A DNA stretch of 64,000 nucleotides from Prostheceraeus crozeri (GCA_907163375.1 CAJQUW010008953.1:102501-166500), one strand, 5' to 3'; counted from the first letter of the stretch, positions 11,038-21,161 are shown. A program made the numbers and translations. Notes: generated by a model not told the origin, from the sequence alone.

Positions 11038-12930
11038 AGGGTGAGTCAAATTAAATGTCCTTATTTTCAAAGTGTTGTAGAAAATCTAATGTTTTAGTGG
11101 CCATCGCGGAGTAAAATGATTTCTTTTCGAAATTTAAAATTTACAAGAAAATTTACATTGGTGAGACAGGAAGGACTATACAGCAGATAATTTTAGAACA
11201 TAGCAAACAAGAACAATCGCATGTAAGAATTCACATGAAAGAGCATCACAATAACATTGACGGTTTGAAGTGGAGACTATTAGCTAAAGAGTACAGCATT
11301 GTAAAAAAAATCTATCGAAAGTATTTACACTCAAAGGGCCAATCCAAACAACTTGATGAATGGATGTAAAGGTTGGGAGGTCCCTGTTCTTGACTTGACG
11401 CATGCTTTCTCCAATACTTAATACATTTTTATCAATATTTCTAATCTGCATATCTCTCTATGTGTCTCTCTATATTTATGTTCGTTATATCTTTCACTCT
11501 CATTCTGAAGTAGGCATACCAAATTAGGTCTATGATATTTTAAGTGATATCTAATAATATTTCTAAGTATTTCTTATGTTATGATTCAAGTTTTAAATCT
11601 TTATGTACACATAATTCGTATCGCCCTTGATCAAACCTCAGTGCGAAATTTGGGTTGCTTATAAATTTGGTTAGTTTTCTTTATTTCTTGATTTTGCGCC
11701 AAAGAAGGGCCACTAAGGCAAATTTTAAACATAAAAAATTTTGTAGATCAGTGAAAATCCATCAAATTTTTAAATGCGATTTATCATTTTAAACCTTTTA
11801 CGGCTATGAGAAGCTCATAGATATGCTGTCTTTGTATGTATTTTATACCAGAAATCCTGACTAAAAAATCAAATTTACAGCTAAAAAAGTTATTTCATTA
11901 AATTCTATCATCTGCAATCATTGTGCTATGTACAACAAACTGTAAAAATGAAGGCATGATAAGTCAAAGAAAGAAAGAAAATCACGCTTTAGTCATCATA
12001 GTAAATTTGACCTATATCAATTCTTCGCTACAATTTTTCCTGTATCTTTTCGGGATGCTTGAAATGAGCGTTTGGCATGTCTCTCGACTACAAATGCTTT
12101 TGATTTCTGCTTTCAATGAGTTCAAGTCATTCAATTCTTGGTGAGTCAACCTCTCTATAATGATTCCTCAGACGTTTTCAACATACCAACAGACATTAAA
12201 ATTTGCGGACTGATAGTCGATAGGAATTCGTTCAGCCTTTTCGAGTACTTCCCTTGTTCGATAGATGAGGCACTGTCATTTCACTAATGTTTTGCAAATT
12301 GTGTGCGACTCACAAGATGCCGCTCAGCAAAACTCTTTATGAGAAATCCACACGAATGATTGAGAGGTGACAGAGTCTGATACCGAGTGAACCACAGCTT
12401 TCTTGTATTCCACAGCGACTGCCACTTTTTCAGCCATTTCGTCGAACCTCGCAGTACGCAGTCTCGTAGACTGAAAGAGACTTAGTTCAGCGATTCATGT
12501 GCGAATTGTTTTTAGAACTTTCAAAATAACATTTTCAATTGAGTCAAAACTGATTCCACCAATTTCAGAGTATTCATTTTCTTTTGTGTTTTGCTATTTT
12601 ATAGCCACTCCAATTACCATGAAAGCCATTCAGCACCTTAATCATTCACTTTATGTAGAATTAGACAACTTTGCGATAAGTGAGAATTAACAAATCAACT
12701 TTCCAAAGTATTTTGATACATTGTGTATGCAACACATACGACATGCAAAGCCAAGAAATTTTTCAAATTCAAAATCATCGACTATTTTAAAAGTCAACAT
12801 ATCTGTGAACTTTCAAAATCCGCAAAATTGCTGGCCACACTCAGAGGTCTAAAATGATTAATTGCATTTGAAATTTTTGATGGATTTTCACTGATCTGCA
12901 ACACTTTATAAAATAGGGACATTTACATTG
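11038..12930. repeat. Inverted-repeat remnant of a DNA transposon, interrupted
   Basis: Sequence at 11053-11081 and, after an insert, 11741-11800 (ATCAGTGAAAATCCATCAAA...) is matched in inverted orientation at about 12845-12930. The left end starts AGGGTGAGTCAAATTAAATG, like a Tc1/mariner terminus. The corresponding right terminus has been replaced by A/T-rich simple sequence. No transposase is recognisable between the arms. Confidence 0.55.
11082..11740 (+). mobile_element. 5'-truncated Penelope-like element with GIY-YIG fragment
   Basis: A 659-bp insert is flanked by the 7-bp direct repeat TTGTAGA (11075-11081 and 11741-11747) and breaks the arm of the surrounding inverted repeat. From about 11146 an open frame reads KIYIGETGRTIQQIILEH, then IHMKEHHNN and LKWRLLAK, and stops at about 11368-11370. 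This is the YIG half of a GIY-YIG endonuclease as found at the C-terminus of canonical Penelope-like elements. The following roughly 370 bp would be the 3' untranslated region. The insert's ends carry short complementary blocks (TTAGTGGCC and GGCCACTAA). It differs from the Naiad elements further right, which carry the nuclease at the N-terminus. Confidence 0.65.
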
Positions 12931-13010
12931 AAAAAAAATCAATAAATAAAAAAAATAATAAAAAAAATAAATAATATTAACAAAAATTTTAAAAAATAAA
13001 TCTCGGATGC
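12930..13010. repeat. A/T-rich simple repeat
   Basis: Runs of AAATAAATAAAAAAAATAAT make up most of this stretch, immediately upstream of the SINE. Confidence 0.8.
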
Positions 13011-13170
13011 GGTATTAAGTGATTGCAAAATGCAATCCGCCTTCCACGTGCCTGCGTTAAAGCAGTGCCTTCCTGGCTAATTCACGCTCTCAACAGATGG
13101 TCCGGTGGCTTTGTGGTTATAGGGTATGCTTGCACGTCCTCTCGCTTCAGCGTCGCTGGTTCAAACCTAT

Positions 13171-13212
13171 CCACGACTGATGAGGCCCAACTGGCCGAAA
13201 CATGTCTCGTGG
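13171..13212 (+). ncRNA. Type I hammerhead ribozyme, complete core
   Basis: All parts are present in order. Stem I is CCACGA (13171-13176) with TCGTGG (13207-13212), six perfect pairs. The core is CTGATGA (13177-13183). Stem II is GGCC (13184-13187), loop CAACT, GGCC (13193-13196). GAAA follows at 13197-13200, then a minimal stem III in which ACATGT is palindromic, and the cleavage triplet GTC (13204-13206). Self-cleavage would be expected after C13206. A two-base loop on stem III is weak in a monomer, but the palindrome permits a paired dimer, as known for newt satellite and Penelope-associated hammerheads. Activity is inferred and not shown. Confidence 0.85.
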
Positions 13213-13244
13213 TGGTTACATCTGTTGAGATTTGATAAATGTAC

Positions 13245-13250
13245 TTTTTT
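13245..13250 (+). terminator. Likely RNA polymerase III terminator
   Basis: Six T residues stand about 32 bp beyond the hammerhead, in the orientation of the A and B boxes. Confidence 0.55.
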
Positions 13251-14588
13251 GTTTGGAGCAGTTTCTCTCAGCATTAATAATGATGGAAAGAACTTTAGCA
13301 AAGCTATTTTCCGGATACAACTCCAACCAGGCACGAAGAAGGATCAGTCTCTCCTTTATTTACTTTCATGACCATTCAAAGAGCATTGGCGCCAGGGAGA
13401 AATCTACATTCCTCGAGTTGCTTCACAATTGATGGAAGTAGGGATAAGCGAAACACAATGAATGTCAAATCTACTTCCAGAAATTTACTTTGGAGTGGTT
13501 CTTGTCCCTCCACGGTTGATAGCGCGTCGTCGGATAACAATGAAGTCGGATTACGTGAATCGTATTCGGAGAAAAGCGGCTTCAAGTCTGTCTCTATGGT
13601 ACTCTGTATGATACAGTATCGGACAACATTCTAAACTGGACTGTCAAAGAGATGTTGGATAGATAAAACGAAAAGCATCCATCACCACTCTTACAATATA
13701 CGCATTTTGAAAATATGAGCTTGAAAGTTGATATTTTGTGACATATTGATGAAATTCTAGCTTGATTGCAAAATTCTCAAGGCAGGTAAATTTCCCAAAA
13801 ACCCCATCTTAGGTTAAAACCTTCGCTCCCCCGAATTAAGGTTAGTATCCACGACTTTTCCTTTAAGGCGAATGGTCAAGCTTGTTATTTGAGCAATTTG
13901 AATAAACTACCTTTACAAATGTGATTAAAATACCAATATTGGTATGTCATCAATTCTTAATGTAGTATTCATGCTCATCAATTGAACATCTGATTAAAGA
14001 AATGAACTTTATGCTATCGGATTCCTCGACTTGAATGTCTTCTTTTGCTTCTCTAAGATGAAAATATTTTGAATATATGGATAGTACTGCGCATCATCGT
14101 CCATAATGTAGGAATCCTTTACATGCAACTCTTGTCACTACAGCCCCGATACAAACGTTGGTCGTTTTTGCACCTTATGTATATTCAGTTCGTCAATCAG
14201 CTCTCGAATATTCTCTTGCGCGTCAATGCTTGGCGGATGAGTATTGATCACAGCGTTGACATCTAGGGTTCCCTGGATTGTCAATGGTACTGATAATTTC
14301 TGTCTTATTTAACACATGATAGCAGTAGAATGGCATAGATTTCTGCGATTTCCTACAATCGCAAAATACCTTGTAGCCTTGCCCGTATCTGTGATTGTGC
14401 ATATTTCTATGAAAACTTATCTTGTCCATCACATTACTTGCACTCATAAATTGAGAAGATTTGGCTAGTAAAAGCATATTTCTATTGCACTTAAAGTATC
14501 ATTCACATTCGCAAATCAACAGTTTTATTCATCATTTTCAGTCCAATAAATCTGTGAACTTATCTTCATAAATCTTCATTTTTTTATC
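13251..14588. other. Non-coding DNA upstream of the membrane-anchor exon
   Basis: Short ORFs occur around 13370-13634 on both strands, but I recognise no product. The stretch may hold the promoter and 5' untranslated part of the host exon that starts at 14589. No clear TATA box was picked out. Confidence 0.4.
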
Positions 14589-14721
14589 ATGGGACAACCA
14601 CGCAGCAATTTATACCGAATAAAGTCCAGGACATGCATTTGGATTGTGGTTGTGCTTGTTTTGGCAGCAGACATTATAGCCGGTTATTTCATCGTTATGT
14701 ACGTGCTCGTTAAAAAACCAA
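14589..14721 (+). CDS. Host first coding exon encoding a type II membrane anchor
   Basis: The exon encodes 44 residues starting MGQPRSNLYRIKSRTCIW. There is a short basic N-terminal tail, then about 24 hydrophobic residues (IWIVVVLVLAADIIAGYFIV...), then VKKP. It ends at A|GTAAGT (14721/14722), a consensus 5' splice site, leaving one base of the next codon (phase 1). A basic tail before the single hydrophobic segment predicts an N-in, C-out signal anchor. Such an exon commonly precedes a stalk and an extracellular domain. Two continuations are visible: an acceptor at 15321, which gives a short SDFQVKSASCGN ending, and the phase-compatible C-type lectin exon at 57706. I cannot decide between them. 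Confidence 0.65.
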
Positions 14722-16897
14722 GTAAGTATGTCATATCAATAATTAACTGCTATTTATAACTTTTTGCGACAGCTCATTACATGATGTGTGCTATATCAAT
14801 CCATGGTTGTGGTAATCTACATATCTTGTAGCTTTTTTACGTAGAGCATTTATCATGTAGAGTTACAGCCTCATGCATTTACATATAGACTGACTGTTAA
14901 CTCATAAACAGTCAAACCCACTTATATTATTGAATACATGTGTGACTACATATTGGAACTGATCAGTTCCAATCAGGTATTTTTGATTTAGAAATCAAGC
15001 AAAACAGACTAAAGTAATCCTCAATGCAAAAGGAAATGGCCAAAAATCTTGTCATACACACATGATATTTTTCTCGTCCTTGAAATTTGATTTCCTATGG
15101 CTAATAGCAAATGTATCAATTAGTTTTGAGTGCATCTGGAAAGATTGTATATAAATTATGGAAAATGCGTGCACGCAAATATTTGTATATATGAAAATCT
15201 ACTTTATAAATAACATGCCCGCAAAAAGAGGGTATAATCACGCATATTCTGCTTGCATCTCGAGATTCGCTTGCCTTGCATGGCTTTCCTCATCATTGTG
15301 ACAACTTAAATTTTCATTTAGGTGACTTCCAAGTTAAATCAGCATCTTGCGGAAACTAATGAAGCAATTGATTTAGGAATTTTTCTTAAATATTGTAATC
15401 GACACTTAACATCGACCAAATCGTTTAAAGAGCAGAACTTAGACATTTTGTCCGCATTCTGTTTCCATGTGACAATCATTGTAATCTTCTTATTGAATTA
15501 TCCAGAATTATGCGAAATTATTTAGCATATTCTGGGTAGTTCAATTAGAAGATGTTGTGTTCACAGCTCTTGCAACAAGCATGCCCCTAAAAACACGCTT
15601 CAGAATTTGAGAGTGGCATTTTTCAACCAATGAGCGTCGCTGACGTATACAGCTATTCTCATGAATCGAATTACGACCACTGACGACGCACAATAAGTCA
15701 AAACCATTAGAGTCGATACTCGCTCGTAATAATTAGTGGTAGTTAGATAACTCAGTCAAGTAATGTCAATCCTCAAAACACAATTGAAAGATATTTTTGT
15801 ATCCCAAAATATTTTTTACATCTACAATACGTTCTGGAACTAATTTACTGTGTCGATCCTAAATTCCAAATAAAGATATGTTATAGTACCATGTATTTAT
15901 ATTCTATCCAAAATGGTATTAGTTAATTTGTACATTTGCAATTATTTGTTGTTAGCTTTAGCGTTCTTACTATCATTTCAACCTTTTTGTATCTCTTCCT
16001 TCATTCAATTAATTACCAAGTGTATGAATGAATTGGCTGTTTTGATGCATAAAATAAATAAAGTCCCTGCAAGCTTATATACAACATGCTACGCCTTCGT
16101 CAGTGCATGTCAAAGGTTTATGTCCTACCACCATTTTTGTCTGTCTCAAGCAAATTATCTTCTTCGGAGCCCTCACAGCCCCTGGCGAACCCCCGATAGA
16201 CGTTTGACTCACTGGCTCACATGTGAGAGTGATCTCTATTAGTTGCTGATATCTTAATTACTCAAACAGGTTTCATAAAAGCTCATGGCCGCTTTCGTAA
16301 GTATGTTTCGTAAGCAAGACTCGGAATGTGTAGTAACCCGGTTTTCAAAAAGTTTTATCCATCGGAACATACACTGAAGCACTTATTGATCTATAGGCGT
16401 GATATAATTTCCTTCGCGTCCTTTGTGATGGTCGATTAAAACTTCAGAATCTTGAAATTAAGTTCTCTCTCTGTCCTTGAAAATAAATGTTCATATTTTT
16501 TAGAATTCAATGAAAATTTTACGAAATACCCAGAAATTTCTAAAGGTGCTAAAGAACTTGAAAGACTTACATAGGCTTCCTTTTGTTTGAATTGCCCAAT
16601 ACTTTGAATTCTTTCATCATTTTTATCCCGTTCGTCTCTATGATAGCTCGAATGGAATTTTGTAAAACTGGATGAAAACAGAAATTATCTAGACCAGCAA
16701 AACAATAGTAATAGCTAGTATGATTGAATTACCAAGTCAATGGCGAACGAAGCGTCGAGTTTTTATTTGATCTTCATATTATTGCACGCATGTATAACAA
16801 AGGAAGAGTTTGTCTTTTGTTCCTTTTTCAAAGTACCTAATCGCATTAGGAAGTGTAGAATGAACCGAAGCAATGTCAATGTTATCGACAAATTGCA
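14722..16897. other. Intron or intergenic DNA with one acceptor-like site
   Basis: AAATTTTCATTTAG at 15308-15321 is a plausible 3' splice site in the same strand as the membrane-anchor exon. It is followed by 67 open codons in one frame, and by a quick stop in the frame that matches the upstream phase. I see nothing else beyond short ORFs without family resemblance. Confidence 0.4.
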
Positions 16898-17113
16898 ATG
16901 CAAGATGGTCAACATCTCGACATTACTCGGCTTCAAGAAGTCTCTCTATTATGTGATGATGTTACTGGATGCCGAAAAAGTCTTTCGGACGGATCGTTAG
17001 ACGATAGAATGCTAAGAGTGGCAAGAGGAGCAACAGCGGTTATGCAGTATGCTATCAGATCCCGAAATTCTAAAGTCGCAGGAACTGAGACTTCGTGGCC
17101 TAAAGCAATTTAG
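16898..17113 (+). CDS. Unrecognised ORF, possible exon
   Basis: A continuous frame reads MQDGQHLDITRLQEVSLL, CDDVTGCRKSLSDG, then RMLRVARGATAVMQYAI and SWPKAI before a stop. Composition is ordinary for coding sequence and less A/T-rich than the flanks. The CDDVTGCRKSL segment faintly recalls the cysteine signature of the RecQ helicase zinc domain, but the rest does not. I cannot assign a function, and no splice sites stand out. Confidence 0.25.
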   Translation: MQDGQHLDITRLQEVSLLCDDVTGCRKSLSDGSLDDRMLRVARGATAVMQYAIRSRNSKVAGTETSWPKAI

Positions 17114-17524
17114 CATGGGCTTGAATTATCAAATTTTAGTCACCTTTTTCACATTTTTTCTTAACAGCTGGAGGAGCATCGATTATTTCAATTATATATA
17201 CATATATATATTATATTCTATTATTTATAGCTGTTATTTTTAAAAGGCTTTATTTTCATGACATAGAAATTTAAAATTTGAAGTAAACATTGATTAAATA
17301 TAATTAAATAAGACTCTTCTATAGAATTGAACAATAGTTGAATGGAAATTACACTGCATGCTTAAAATATTCTTTCCGACAAATTTCTGTGACTATGATA
17401 ACAGATATAGTGAATTAACACTATTAGAAACTAAAGTTATTGCGAATATGTAAATATAAACTATACTAATATAATTTGTACTTGAAATCGGTCCGAGAAC
17501 CGGTGTATCGGTGCACCGTGCACA
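17114..17524. other. AT-rich flank of the Polinton
   Basis: A (TA)n-like stretch lies at 17193-17215. There is no gene. The last bases form a short GC palindrome (GGTGCACCGTGCAC) just outside the Polinton terminus. Confidence 0.5.
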
Positions 17525-18868
17525 CCCGAGTGACTCTTTTCTATGGGTTTTTAAGGGAACATATGGGATTGTAAGGTGTCCCATATGATCCCATTCACAA
17601 TGCAAATAGGATCATATGCGTTTCTTGGGGATTATATGGAATACCTTAGAAGGATTATTAGAAATCCCTTGCTATAAGGAATTTCTCTATGGGTTTGAAA
17701 GGGTTTTTTGCACTGGGAATGAAAGGGATTTCTATGGGATATCATATGGGAGTAGTAATCCCATCCCAGGCGCAAGTCCAAAATGAGCAGCGATGAGTCA
17801 TCATGCTGACTCAGCCCCCCCCCCATCTGGAAGGAAGAGTTTTCCAGTGAGGTAAGGGGTGGAATGTGTGAAGGATAGAGTGAGAAAAGGTGGGTTTTGG
17901 TAGTTTTGGGATGAGAAAGGCTGGAATTCGGCATGAAGGAGAGTTCGGATCCAAAATTCGGCAGGGAGGAGTTTTCCTGTGAGGCAGAGAGGTGGAGCGG
18001 CAGAGTTGGAAAAAGGCGGGTTTTGGTGGTTTTGGGATGAGTAAAGTCGTTTTTCGGCATGAAGGAGGCCTCGGATGGGAAAACGGAGGCCAGGTTCGGA
18101 ATCTACGTGAAATTTTGGGTTAGGAAGGATGTTTTCAGCGGAATCAGAGAGAAAAAATTTCGAGGACGTCCTCCCCCCCCTCCCCCCCCCCACTCGGCAG
18201 CGATCTTCCAACTTTGGCTCTAGAGATCGTAGAAAGTCGTGTGATAGCTCATTTGAAAGCTAAGAGTGAGAAAAATGCAGTGGAAAGCTCAGTTTGTTTC
18301 TATTTTCCTGGGTTTAGAGAGGAAAATGGCAGGAAAACGTCAGAGTTGGAAAAAGGCAGGTTTTGGATGTTTTGGGATGAGAAAGTACATTTTTCGACAT
18401 GAAGCAGGCCTCGGATGGAAAAACGGAGTGCAAATTCGGACTTTTTGGCCAATTTTTGGTCTAGGAGCTTCTTTCCAGCTCAATCGGAGAGAAAAAGTTC
18501 TGACCCACCCCCCTCTGGAACGAGACTTCAAACTTTGGTTCTAGAGATCGTAGAAAGTCATCGTAGAAACTCGTGTGATAGCTCATTTGAAAGCTAAGAG
18601 TGAGAAAAATTCAGTGGAAGAAACGGCATGTTCCTATCTGCCTTCAAATGGATGTGAGACGTCATTGAAAATGTTGGAAATTGGCGAAAAAAACGACAGA
18701 GTTAGAATTTTTACGGAAACGGCTCTAGCGGGTGAACCAAGCCTCGGACGGGAAAACAGAAACCAGATTTGGAATCAGCGTGCCATTCTGCATCTAGAAG
18801 GTGAGTTTCAAGTCAATCAGAGCACTAGAACCGGAGATAGACGTGTTTAAAGATTTGGATGATGGACA

Positions 18869-18902
18869 TTACGTCATCAGCTGATCGCCACAAACTATAT
18901 AA
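18869..18902 (+). promoter_or_regulatory. Inward promoter in the left Polinton TIR (CRE-like site and TATA box)
   Basis: TTACGTCA (18869-18876), a variant cyclic-AMP response element, stands about 20 bp upstream of CTATATAAGCGGGG with the TATA core at 18895-18902. Transcription would run into the element. Both parts are kept in the opposite arm. Confidence 0.6.
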
Positions 18903-18971
18903 GCGGGGAACCGACAGAGACTTTTCATTAAGACGAGAGCGATTGTCAAAAGTAGGTCGTCTCTCTGAGCT

Positions 18972-19023
18972 CCGATGATAGATAGCATCGGACATTCCAA
19001 ATTTCGGGTTTCTGTAAGAAACC
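18972..19023 (+). other. Paired hairpins downstream of the TIR promoter
   Basis: Two perfect stem-loops follow the TATA box by 70-120 bp. The first is CCGATG/CATCGG with an 8-base loop (18972-18991). The second is GGTTTCT/AGAAACC with a 3-base loop (19007-19023). The same pair is conserved in the right arm (50936-50952 and 50968-50987). They could shape the 5' leader of the transcript, form a small structured RNA, or pause transcription. Confidence 0.55.
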
Positions 19024-19338
19024 GACTTAGAAAATTTCATTGCTGATATCAGCTAAGGCGTCAGATTAAAGGTTTGCCAGGAGATGGCCTTCGTCTCGAG
19101 GCCATAAAAGACTCCAAAACTTCAAAGGCTTGTAACTTTGCTTCTACAAGTCCGTTTGACTTGATTCCAAAAAGGTTCGATCGCTATTAATCGGACCTAT
19201 GGTGACAGACTACTTATAAAATTTCATAAGTAGTGCTAAAAAGTTGAAAAATATTAATTCACTATTTTTGGAAGTTTTCTGGGGTTTTCGACCCTGCTGA
19301 AGTCAATGAAGGCATGGTTAAGTGTGTACAAGCCAGTC

Positions 19339-19533
19339 TTACCATAATACAAGCAGCTTTTCACTGAAAGCGAGCATGACACGGAGAGTTTTGCTGTAAT
19401 ATTCCACTGACAGAGTGTTCATTCGGGACACTTCGGATCGCCGTCCCGAGCGGATGATACCGTAGTGACAAGTGTTGCAAGGGAGTGTGTCATGTTTTAG
19501 ACAGAAACCGCAGGGGCAACTAATGTTGGGCAT
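19339..19533 (-). CDS. Small cysteine-rich ORF in the left Polinton TIR
   Basis: The 64-residue ORF starts MPNISCPCGFC and continues HDTLPCNTCHYG, a CxCxxC...CxxCH pattern like a zinc knuckle, followed by a basic IRSGRRSEVSR segment. It reads outward, opposite to the TIR promoter. An almost identical copy exists in the other arm. Because TIR arms are homogenised, conservation alone does not prove selection. Function unknown. Confidence 0.4.
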   Translation of the reverse strand: MPNISCPCGFCLKHDTLPCNTCHYGIIRSGRRSEVSRMNTLSVEYYSKTLRVMLAFSEKLLVLW

Positions 19534-20179
19534 TTGACACAGTTCTCAACGTACATGTAGCACTTTGAACGCCAAACGGTTGAGTCTTAGCTATCTTTTC
19601 ATGGGTGGCATCTAAACATCTCCATTGCAAAACGCTTGTGAATCACGGCTTGCTATCCCTCTCTACGGCTTGCTGTCAAGCTGATCAAAGCAACGACTTG
19701 GGATGTTTCCTCTTGTAAGTAACTCCACCGGTTTTTATGTCAAAATCGGGGCCCGGATACCAACACAGTGACATGACGCACGCTCTGTCCGCCCGAGGTT
19801 GGATTTGTGGGTCGAGGCCTTGGAGCTGGGATAAGATCCCCTCTGAGTAATGCCTGTAACGGATTCAAGAGCTTAACACCTAAACGCTTGCTATCAACCT
19901 GGCTTCTCCTATCAGTCCTTTGTGAAATCTCGTCTAGCCTCAGTAACTCAGGGTTGGCAACGTCTATTGTTTGTCATTGTGACTTGGTAAAAATGAGACG
20001 GTTACTGCAGGCATTGACGTCAAACCTTTTCGCGTCATAAGGTAACCCATCTTTGTGTTGGGAGTTGGTGGCTGAAAGCACGGTGACTGCCGATGCCCAT
20101 ACATGGTAAAACCGCTATTGTCATGTCAAATGCATGGCCAAATATGGAAGGTCTGAATCATGGCTCTGTGCTGGCTGGG

Positions 20180-20187
20180 TATATAAA
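20180..20187 (+). promoter_or_regulatory. TATA box of a short Polinton gene
   Basis: TATATAAA lies 38 bp before the ATG at 20225, a spacing that fits a core promoter with a very short leader. Confidence 0.5.
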
Positions 20188-20224
20188 CCGCGTCTTCTCT
20201 CACAACTTCATTTTATACTCCATC

Positions 20225-20491
20225 ATGCAGACGCCAAACAGGCTAGTCAGCTCTCCTGACAAGCCTCGGTTAAAGCCGAGAAATTTATTTTAAGAGTTTC
20301 AGCGGGCTGAAGAGCGAGAAAAGATTTTTAACAGTCTTGCTCGTATAGGCGCATCTGATTGCGGTGATGATGATGATATGACTCAGTGGGGCTGCATACC
20401 AGCCCTAAGTAGTCAGTTAGTAGCAGTAGAGGTCGATGCTGCTACCATAGAGAGAATTAATGACTCTCTCATCAGAATCGGTCTAAAGTAA
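20225..20491 (+). pseudogene. Short Polinton accessory gene, broken
   Basis: Downstream of a good TATA box the frame begins MQTPNRLVSSPDKPRLK. It ends with an acidic-to-amphipathic part including CGDDDDMTQWGC and IERINDSLIRIGLK. I recognise no family. As part of a fossil element it is simply noted as broken. Confidence 0.35.
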
Positions 20492-20589
20492 GGTGGCTGA
20501 TTACGATCCCGAGAACGTCCCATGAGCCCTCTAAAGGGATACCTTCTGATGCAGATAAAGCGGTCTCAAGCCCGCCACATATCTTTGGA

Positions 20590-20760
20590 TATGGAATGCA
20601 GAGGGGAAGAATAAACGATGAAATGGAATGAAATGGGAGGCCACCCTTGCACCACATGCAACACACCAGACTTCTCTCTTCAGTAGTGAACAAACTCTTG
20701 TGAACGTAGTCAGAATGTGTATCAAGCTGTACACAAGTTTTTACTGCAACACAGGTTGAT
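20590..20760 (-). repeat. Subterminal inverted repeat of the Polinton (left copy)
   Basis: Sequence including ACCCTTGCACCACATGCAAC and the preceding GAATGGAATGAAATGGGAGG is matched, inverted and diverged, at about 49770-49920. Both copies contain a small frame with TR.CSL.KRE and HFIPF-like segments, so this may be an old duplicated gene. The present ORF on the minus strand spans 20472-20822. Confidence 0.5.
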
Positions 20761-20834
20761 AAAGTGATAATGTAGTCTTCATCTAAATTAGAATCATTCT
20801 GATTGGTTGTTGAGGAATTCATTGTTGAAAAACA

Positions 20835-20842
20835 TATAAAAG
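20835..20842 (+). promoter_or_regulatory. TATA box of the acidic Polinton ORF
   Basis: TATAAAAG stands about 40 bp upstream of the ATG at 20880. Confidence 0.5.
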
Positions 20843-20879
20843 TCAGAAAATTTAAACACTTCTCATTCTGATCTATCTC

Positions 20880-21161
20880 ATGATGGAAGGTACATCTCCC
20901 GCTTTAGAGATCTTTAACGAAATATTTGAAGTCATTGACGAGTGGGATGAAGACAAGTGTGAACAGGAGGAGGAGTCCCGCAAGGAAGTCGTCGTCATTG
21001 AAAAAATTGTGTGGACTGATGGTAAATTCACGCCAAAAACGACGCGTGTGAGAAAACTGCCCGATGCCCAAAAACGACCAAGGTCTTACAAAGAGTACAA
21101 TGACTTAGAGGTATTCCGCTTGACTTTTCTTTGCTATAAAGTATATGTGATTCAATTATAA
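20880..21161 (+). CDS. Acidic accessory protein of the Polinton
   Basis: The 93-residue ORF begins MMEGTSPALEIFNEIFEV and has an acidic centre (IDEWDEDKCEQEEE), then VVVIEKIVWTDGKF and a basic RVRKLPDAQKRPRSYKEY. A TATA box is correctly placed. No family is recognised. Within virus-like elements, short TATA-driven ORFs next to the terminal repeats are often regulators or host-interaction proteins, but that is inference. The C-terminal FRLTFLCYKVYVIQL may be read-through past a splice or a natural end. Confidence 0.5.
   Translation: MMEGTSPALEIFNEIFEVIDEWDEDKCEQEEESRKEVVVIEKIVWTDGKFTPKTTRVRKLPDAQKRPRSYKEYNDLEVFRLTFLCYKVYVIQL

Larger units (their letters stand above)
13095..13250 (+). mobile_element. 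tRNA-derived SINE with pol III boxes and a hammerhead motif
   Basis: An A box TGGCTTTGTGG (13106-13116) and a B box GGTTCAAACC (13158-13167) are spaced 52 bp apart, as in an internal RNA polymerase III promoter of tRNA type. A hammerhead ribozyme fold begins only four bases after the B box. A T6 run at 13245-13250 would terminate pol III, giving a transcript of about 150 nt. The tRNA-like half is a SINE head and not a tRNA gene, because a full cloverleaf and acceptor stem are not evident. The nearest precedent I know is the schistosome Sm-alpha repeat, which also combines pol III boxes and a hammerhead. Confidence 0.75.
17525..19741 (+). repeat. Left terminal inverted repeat of the Polinton
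   Basis: The 2.2-kb arm is matched in inverted orientation at 50224-52429. Long stretches, for example around 18893-19070, are identical. The outer 250 bp are rich in ATGGG/CCCAT motifs and differ more between arms. Poly-C tracts lie at about 17816-17825 and 18173-18190. Confidence 0.9.

Noticed and set aside
13101-13170. tRNA gene
   Set aside because: A and B boxes are present but a full cloverleaf and acceptor stem are not; with the hammerhead directly attached it is a SINE head.
16898-17113. RecQ helicase zinc-domain exon
   Set aside because: Only a dozen residues (CDDVTGCRKSL) resemble it. Neighbouring positions do not, so no function is assigned.
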